Assembly: GCA_025642075.2 (NCBI GenBank) | Contig: JAODUO010000871.1 | Coordinates: 62,001 to 126,000, forward strand | From: Ridgeia piscesae | Lineage: Eukaryota > Annelida > Polychaeta > Sabellida > Siboglinidae | Reading direction: 5' to 3' | Length of the DNA: 64,000 bases | Shown here: positions 56,761-64,000 of the stretch, piece by piece | Layout of the letters: each line of letters opens with the position of its first letter | How positions within the stretch are numbered: position 1 is the first letter of the stretch | Notes under the pieces: model-generated | The model's input: only the letters and a program-made list of their open reading frames with translations | Told to the model about the DNA's origin: nothing | Databases searched by the model: none | Position numbers and translations under genes: made by a program

Positions 56761-58851
56761 TCTGAAATTGTATTCCTGATGCTTAAAAAGTGTATTACCA
56801 TGGTTTTTATGGATTGTCTTTTAGTACTAGTAGGTGCTCCCTGGGTCTGTTTCTGAGTTTTATCTGTTTTACTTGTACCTGATGTTGTGTTATTAAAATT
56901 ATTGTTTTTGCTATTATCCCTTTGTTTGTACGGAGAAGACGTGGCTAGAGGTGGGTACGTTTTAGTGGTTTGCTACAATCAGAAGTGGAGGTGTCTGACA
57001 AGACTGAAAAAGCTGTTTGTTAGCTCTATGGTAGAATTTGAGAAGAGTAAACTGGCGAAGTTGGGGATGCCACTCTGGCAGCAAATCCATGAGACTTGAC
57101 TATTTTGGTGGGCATTATATATGCTATTGTTGACATTCCCATGCAGTCTCCAATAATTCATTACCATCAATTATGACGATTTCGTGGAAGGTGTAGGTAT
57201 GTTCAAGTACTGATTCAAAATGTATAATATATAATGGTGATGAAATGCTTATAAAAATAATTTAAAAAGTGTATAATTATATAAAAAGTGCAAGAAAAAA
57301 CAACGTCGTCATGCCCATTCATCATAAGCATATCCGAGATAAATACGTCGGCTACCATATTTCTTATTTCTTTTAGTTTCTACACTCTTTCTTTTGTCTT
57401 TATTTAAGTGATTCCTCAGATTCTATGAAGCTGTGCCTTATTCAAATGTTGCCATGTTTACTTCCGGGAAGCGCCTGGCATCGGGGCCTCACCTAGCGAC
57501 CGAGATTGTAATCGTGCTCAAATCAAAGCGCCACGTAGTGGCTATAGAGTCTCTTTAATTAGTGCCTAGCTAGTAGCTACGCCCCTGAATTTAACTATAG
57601 TAAATTTATGTCGGGTATGTGTCATGAAGTCGTATTCACGTTCTACACGAGGTGATTAGTACGTTGCATAATAAAAAAAATTACTTTTATATTTTGATTT
57701 ACCTCAAAGTTCTAGCAAGAATGGATGTCAACCAATTAACCCTCCCTTGATATGAAGGCCAGAAACTATACAACCACGTCACGCGAAAGAGATCCGTTAT
57801 TGTACGGGTGGATTATGGAAGTATGATGATATTTGAAAATAAAAACTACACAATCATGTTAGTCCCGTACAATTTATCTCGATGCCACGTGTTAGATTGC
57901 ATTGCATCATTGTCATAAACAAGTTCGTACGGTTATCGTTATGCGCACTGGTTATGCGCCATATACGGAACTATTTTCAGAGAATATCAAGGCGGAAGGC
58001 TGTCGCCATTTCCAATGGGTGGGATGTAGTTGCTCGCTGGTTGAGCGATACCCATTCGTTGTTTTAGAAGGCGACGTTGCTTATGTTGAACAGCGGTGTG
58101 AATATGCAAACGTACAAATGCTATGTGATCTGACATTCGCCGTTCACTGGAATCAAAGCGAAGTCGTGAAATTAAGCGTTCATTTACCCGGAAGTTACAG
58201 ATTCGTCGCTGACTGTCTCGTAACGACGTAAGGGATTTCCTGTGTTCGCAAATCCGTTTGACTTCACACATGTACTCAGAAATTACGCGTGAGAAACATT
58301 ACTCATCATTTCCTTTCTGTGATGTAGTGTCCAACCTGATAATTCAAGGTGCTGCTGTCCATATTTGAGATTATATCAACTGTGGGATGAAGTGGATTGA
58401 CGTTTTTCGATGAAAACATGGTGTTCGCTCGCCAAACGCCCAATCCTAACTCCTGTCGACCTGTGCCAAGCCCAGTAGGCTGCTAAGATTAAGAACGAAG
58501 AGTAAGTCGAAAGAACCTCTTAACTGAATTGGACGCCCATATTTAGGACGTACATCTACGTGCTACTCCTACTTTGTTGGGAGGCTGTCTTAATTATAGC
58601 ATCGTAGTAGTTTGTGTTATGTTAGTTTAACTTATTTATATAACTAGTACCTGTCTTCACAACTCGACACAAGTGAACGTCGTTGACAGCAATGTGTTGC
58701 CGCAGTTTTAAGTACTGACAGCTGATGTATTGCCTGTACCTGTGGGTTTATTTCTTGACTGTTTGACAACCAGGGAAACTGTTATGTATCTGACATCAAG
58801 AAGCATGTTGCTTATGAAGGACATCTCTTGTACACACGCTGACAGTATACC
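56761..58851. other. Region upstream of the WNK start codon
   Basis: No gene recognised. The 109-codon frame at 57902-58231 is the longest but has no recognisable features. 57440-57560 is less AT-rich. The WNK promoter and 5' UTR must lie here, but I cannot place a transcription start or TATA box. An in-frame TGA at 58840-58842 ends any upstream extension of the WNK frame. Confidence 0.45.
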
Positions 58852-59970
58852 ATGTTGGGACCAATAACAAAGTATTTGGATCGTTTCAGAAAAAGAATGA
58901 GTGGTCCTGAAGAGCCTCATGTAAATGGTATGGCATCACAGGATGACAAAGACTCGGAAGAGTGCAAGAAAGCTTTAAATGAACAGAAGCAGGAAGGTCA
59001 TTCTAAAGATTACATCAAGAAAAGCATGACACCAAAATTTGGATGGCAAACTACAGAACGTCCAACAAAATCCAAATCATCCAAATCAAAGTCATCAAAG
59101 AGTATTATGAGTGGTGGCCGACTTCATACGCCAAGAGGTTCGCCGACAGGTTCTTCCACAAATCTTTCACTCTCAAAGTGTGGAGTGGATAAAGCGCTGG
59201 GGAAGGTGAAGAAGCCCAAATCAGGTCTTCACAAAGCCAAAAGTCAGTTGTCCCATTCCCAAAATGATGTGAACAGTTTGGGTATAGGTAGCAGCAGTCA
59301 ACATCATGTCCGGTCATCAGAGATGTCTGCTGCTGCAAATAACAGCAGCTCGGATGTTAATGGACACATGATTCGCAGCATATCATGTTCAAGTAACAAC
59401 AGGATTGATTGTGGTAGTTCATCTAGAACTGCTGGAAGAAGTGCTTCCAGTGTGTCAAATGCGTCAGGCATGGTAGTCGCTGAAAGAGGAACTGGAAACC
59501 AAACAACAACTAATGTCCTGGTAGGAAAAGTAGTGCCAGAAGAACGCAAACCTGCTCTGAAACTTGTAAGCTCTACTAGTACAGATGCATTGATGAAGAA
59601 AAAAGTTACAATAGAAGAACCACCATTTAGGTTGACAATGTCTCTAAGTGAAGACCATCCAGGTAAATGTGCGGAAGTGACTCATGGTCAGGTAAAAGAA
59701 CAGTGTACTCCAGCTCATAGCAGGGTGTCTGGTGATGATGAGAAATGTGAATGTGATCTTGGCACAGAAAAAGAAGATTCTAAGCCGGAAGAAAATACAG
59801 ATGAAAAAAATGAGGAAAAGGAAGATGAAATGGAAGATAAAGTGATTGCATCTTCACCAGATGGTGACTTCCTCAAGTTTGAACATGAAATTGGTCGTGG
59901 CTCTTTCAAGACTGTCTACAAGGGGGTTGACACAGAGACTGGAGTACAAGTAGCATGGTGCGAACTACAG
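58852..59970 (+). CDS. WNK: WNK (with-no-lysine) protein kinase, exon 1
   Basis: The ATG at 58852 (TACCATGT, in-frame TGA 12 bp upstream) opens 373 codons to a donor CTACAG|GTAGGT in phase 0. Residues 1-300 are Ser/Lys/Asn-rich and probably disordered, and 300-330 are strongly acidic. The kinase domain starts at about 340: [19 protein letters not shown], then VQVAWCELQ. As in all WNKs, the subdomain II lysine is replaced by Cys (C370) and the ATP-binding lysine sits in the glycine-rich loop (K353). WNKs sense chloride and osmotic stress. They phosphorylate SPAK/OSR1-type kinases, which control cation-chloride cotransporters. They act in the cytosol. The 340-residue N-terminal extension resembles the length seen in long vertebrate WNKs. 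The remaining domains lie outside the window. Confidence 0.95.
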
Positions 59971-61540
59971 GTAGGTGCTTTGCAAACAGCTGTTTAGCCT
60001 ATTACTAAACTCTTGGTTACAGCTCTTGATGAAATACAATATTACTTAATGGTCACTCACAGTTGGATTATTCAAATTGGCTAATTGCCTCCACAATTTT
60101 TTTAGCCATGTGTTTTACAATGATGTTTAGATCAGGGCAGTTCATGTAAACAAGCATTGTCACTGATAGAAACTGGTTCAAGTTGCGAAAATCCGAAAAT
60201 ATGAAAGGTAATATTCCATAGTTGTCATGCATATTTCTTATGGGAATCTGGTGGGTCATTCCATGTCAGATGAACTGCTTTGACGGAATAGGTATGGTTA
60301 ATAGTAATAAATAAATTAAAATGGTAATCACTAAAATAATTACGACATAACAATAATAATTTTCATTCAGCACACACATTATGCATAAGAAAATATTACT
60401 CGAGCTCTTTTTCTACTTATGAATGATATTTCCACTACCAGATATGTAATAATTATAATTTTTTGGACAAAACATTAAGTACTAATTATCGGAAAAATAA
60501 ATTTCTTAAATTTAAATAGAATATGAATATATGGGAAAAAGAAGGTTTTGGTACATTTATAAATAATAATTTTAATAATTATTATTTTAGTTATTGTTAA
60601 AAACACCGCATGCTCGCAGTTTATAGAAATAGTGTTAAAATAAACAATGTGACATCGAACAACGCGAAATTTCACACCTATTTTATAACTAATAAGTAAT
60701 TTTATTTAGTTATGTAGACACATATTTTTTAATAGCAGTATGTTGTGAAGCGCTACAAACAATTATGGATTTGGCACTACACTGTATATGAAATAAAATA
60801 TTATAATTATAATAAAATATATGATTTTCTGAAGATCATAGTGATCATAATAATAATTTATTATATTATATAATTAATTAAACAATTTCACTCATGCGAA
60901 TGCAGTAAATAAAGTTTATAAATATTTGCATGCACAAACGTGCTACCTAATGGTATTTTTATATAATTTTATAGCAATTTTACAGTAACCACAGAGTTGC
61001 CGGAGAGGTTGAGTTGCCTTCGAGATCTGTTTTGTGAATTTTCTTCGTTAGAGGAATGCAAGTGATTTTTTGTAACGTTGTATATGTATGTAAGATATGT
61101 GAGAAGTTTGGCAGCTGTTGGTGGCGTTTTCATGGTTAGGTCAGAAAGTAAAGGTAGTATGCACAGTTCATGCTGACCAAGTCGACTATGCTACGTCATT
61201 CTGTTGATAAAAATGGTGTAGTCCATAGACTTTCGATGGCTATGTTTTCTAAATTGTTTTTCTGGTAAACCGTTTACATTAATATATGATTGTTATTTGG
61301 AAATTGTTACTCTTTATCAACTCTATTAGGCCCATATCACCAAAGCCTTGACTTTTGTTTCTCTTTAAGGACTTCAGGGCCATTTGGTAAATTTTTCCTT
61401 ATTCTGGTTTGGCAAGGTTGAGTGGAGCCCATCTTTTTCTAAGCAGTAGTTATTAAAAGGGAATTTGTTTGGTTAGTGTTGTATCTATACTCATATGCCC
61501 ATGACCAATGAAATTTAATCAATAATTGCAAAACTTTCAG
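59971..61540 (+). other. WNK intron 1
   Basis: 1570 bp, starting GTAGGTGC and ending AAACTTTCAG. Very AT-rich between 60300 and 60960. A CTTTAAGGACTTCAGGGCC block at about 61366 resembles the LINE 3' tail near 22960. No gene inside. Confidence 0.85.
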
Positions 61541-61716
61541 GATAAGAAATGGAACAAGGCCGAAAGACAGAGGTTCAAGGAAGAAGCAGAGATGCTCAAA
61601 GGCCTGCAACATCCAAACATAGTGCGGTTTTATGATTCATGGGAGGAAGTTTCACCCAGGGGCAGAAAAGTGATAGTTCTTGTGACAGAACTAATGACGT
61701 CAGGAACACTTAAAAC
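61541..61716 (+). CDS. WNK: WNK protein kinase, exon 2
   Basis: The acceptor AAACTTTCAG joins in phase 0 to exon 1 and gives ...[24 protein letters not shown]. This contains the helix-C glutamate (E388 in the running count, 18 residues after C370 as in mammalian WNK1). It continues [18 protein letters not shown] and [14 protein letters not shown], covering kinase subdomains III-V including the hinge. The exon ends after two bases of a Thr codon at a donor (AAAAC|GTAAGT), 58 codons plus 2 nt. The following exon (catalytic loop, DLG motif, chloride-binding leucines) is not in the window. Conservation is near complete, so the gene is under strong selection. Confidence 0.95.
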
Positions 61717-64000
61717 GTAAGTGTTGCAGAACTTGCTCTGTTAGGGGGGTGGAGGGGGTATACAATACCCAAGATAAAAGGGTACCTTGACAAATTGTTC
61801 CATGGCGGCAGGGGCTGACCTGAGAAAATGTCAATTATATGATTCCGGTGAAGAGACTAGGCAATGACTACGAGGTTCACCAAAATACAGTTCATTCATA
61901 ATTATGCAGGGGTCGACAATAATGTTTTTTATTCACGTTTTTTATTCAGCCCGGGGGGGCCAGTGGATTTTAAAAGTTACTGGCCCCCCAAAAAGGTTAC
62001 TGGCCTGAATATTTTTGCAGGATACACATTTATTCTTATAAAAACAGGTACATTGTACAATCAAATATATTTGTTTATATTTAGAATGTTCATTATAATA
62101 GACACAGCAGCTGAAATGACGTTTAAAAAAATAAAAAACATGTTTTTGCCATTTTCTAATTTTTCTGTATTCTATCAATAAAGTTCATTTTAATTACATA
62201 CCTCTAAGTGACTTTTTGGGATAACAAAATGAGCCCCTATTGATTGTGAAATACGTTTAAATTTTGAAGACGCAGGATGTGTTCGAAAATATGCGACGTT
62301 TAGACCTTAGTAACGCCACCATACTTTCACTGTTCGCCATGTTGTGTCGTAAGAAACTACAAATAGAACCGCCAAAACTGTCGTAACTGCTTGCGTAGAC
62401 GGCATCCCCACCCATTGACCTGTATTTACGGGAAATCTAAATAAATGCGAGCTCTATTCGACCGACTTATTTGGCGTTTGCCGTTGTGACACGTCAACAT
62501 TGGGGAGTTCCGCTATGCGCGTGACCTGCAGTGACCTGGATAATTCTAGAGTAACGGCGACATTGGTGTGGATCCTGTTGCTGCCAAATGTTATAAATTT
62601 ACTGCAAGGTGTGAATTAAATTTAGTCAGAGAAAGAAATAGAAGGCCGCAGAAATGTGTTTCGGAAATGCAGCTGCACCGTAGACGACTGCGACGGTGGT
62701 TCACAAGAAATCCACAAAGGGTCGTTGTGACATGCTCTATACATTTTGTCTATTCTTTTTACACAATAGGATAGCAACAATAGTAATGGAGAACACGAAA
62801 TTCAATGACAAATTTTAATTTTGATACCACTCGGTTATTACTACAACATTTGAAGCGTTATCTTAGCTAATTCGCTAGAAAGGTGTCCACCTTGCGTCTC
62901 CGCCTCGCATCGTCAGCAGCGACACCGTGCGGAGTTATGGAGAACTTGCAATCATAAACAAGATGGTGACTAGTTTCGACTGATAATGCGAGTTCATGGA
63001 TTCATCTGTCACAGATTATGTTTAACTCTTTACTGCGCAGACCGTCCAAAACCGCCCAACCCCTCGTACGTGCAGACCGTCCAAAACCGCCCAGTAAACT
63101 CACAGTTCGTGGGCCTTTCGTATACCGCGATCACATCATTCTTTTACATTAACCAGCCAGCTCAAACTGCTGATCTAAGCTCTATGTAGGTCCCGGAAAC
63201 ATGTGCTGTCGCCATCTTGTGGAAAAAAATGTCGTTTGCGAATTAAGTGAGTTTATTTGGAAGAATATTATAGTGCGTTTGTCTAGTTAACCTCTAACAT
63301 CGTGCGGCATTTGGCGGATATTACTGAGATAATTTCTCGACGATTTCGAGTTGGATATCGATGTTTGCAACGTGAATAATGTCGACAGCGATCACGGAGA
63401 CCCTGTTATCGTCCATGTGCGACTTTTCGTTGTTGAGATTCGAAGAAGATGACCCGTCGGCGGCATGTTCATTTTGCTGATATGCAGCCATTTTGTTGAT
63501 CGGATCACCGTCTGTACATCGTTTGGTTTATTTATTTTAGGGTATTTTATTAATATGCACTATGTTCACATTGCTTCTGATAAGGGAGCATCTATTTGTG
63601 AAAGGAGTCTGCTATCCTTCGTTATTCGAGTGTTGATCTTACATACGAAAAGAACATTCCATTCGGCAATATGGTTGGTAAACGATAGTCATTTTGTAAA
63701 TTATGGCATGATTTTTTTCTTCCGTCGCATTGACGTTGTTTACAAAAGCAATTATAATTTGAAAACTAACCGTCAAAATTGGATAAATGTTTTACTAGGA
63801 TAAAACTAACATACATGGCTACATTAGTTCCACATGATCACTGTTGTGTGTTCTATTTTTTTTTAAATATATGGCATGATGAATTTGCTTATTTATTTTG
63901 TCATCATAATTGTTAAAGTTTGCTTCAAGATCTGAAATGTAATTGATTGCAACACATACATTTTAATAACCCATTTTATTCACACAATCATTCCATGTAC
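61717..64000 (+). other. WNK intron 2 (continues past the window)
   Basis: No further WNK exon was found. The stretch holds a 22-bp direct repeat (GCAGACCGTCCAAAACCGCC) at 63037 and 63072. It also has a GGGGGGCCAGTGGATTTTAA / TTACTGGCCCCCC inverted pair at 61953-61988. No other gene was recognised. Confidence 0.7.

Noticed and set aside
57902..58231. 109-codon gene upstream of WNK
   Set aside because: No recognisable domain, overlapping frames of similar length on both strands, and no splice or conservation evidence.

Overview
This window looks like a repeat-dense piece of a metazoan nuclear genome. It is AT-rich, has spliceosomal introns (GT..AG) and almost no dense coding sequence. It carries many non-LTR retrotransposon relics, two Gypsy-type LTR retrotransposons with very short LTRs, DNA-transposon derivatives, a tRNA-derived SINE and several mini- and microsatellite arrays. 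I infer a marine invertebrate, possibly a lophotrochozoan such as a mollusc. That is judged from general repeat character and is not proven by the sequence.

The only clear host gene is a WNK (with-no-lysine) kinase on the + strand at the right edge. Exon 1 is 58852-59970 and holds a long N-terminal region plus the glycine-rich loop. Exon 2 is 61541-61716 and holds the helix-C region. The rest of the gene lies beyond position 64000. The second most gene-like object is a minus-strand set of five phase-0 exons (42963-45521) encoding a ULP1/C48-type cysteine protease C-terminus. About 5 kb upstream on the same strand is an integrase-core exon (50629-50773). The pair resembles an integrase-ULP1 transposon gene of Ginger type. 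It carries two in-frame stops, and a Gypsy LTR retrotransposon (45788-50283) lies between its integrase and protease parts.

Layout. 0-11 kb: non-coding, with the end of a foldback element at the left edge, a Kolobok-like MITE with TTAA duplications (5817-6352), a CTA microsatellite and an array of exactly 70 x 49 bp (7020-10449). 11-14.6 kb: two nested inverted-repeat elements of one family, bracketed by CCATGGTC-type degenerate arrays. 16.2-19.6 kb: two LINE relics in opposite orientation. 20.5-22.1 kb: 43-bp and 44-bp minisatellites. 22.9-25.2 kb: minus-strand LINE, 5' truncated. 26.5-31.9 kb: decayed Gypsy element 1. 33.0-35.2 kb: foldback element built from inverted tandem repeats. 35.7-35.9 kb: perfect hairpins. 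37.6-37.9 kb: SINE. 38.8-40.8 kb: 5'-truncated LINE with a 14-bp target-site duplication. 43-50.8 kb: integrase/ULP1 gene with Gypsy element 2. 54.5-56.8 kb: one LINE inserted in another. 58.8-64 kb: WNK 5' end.

The genes do not form a pathway. Apart from WNK, the window is a record of successive and often nested transposition.
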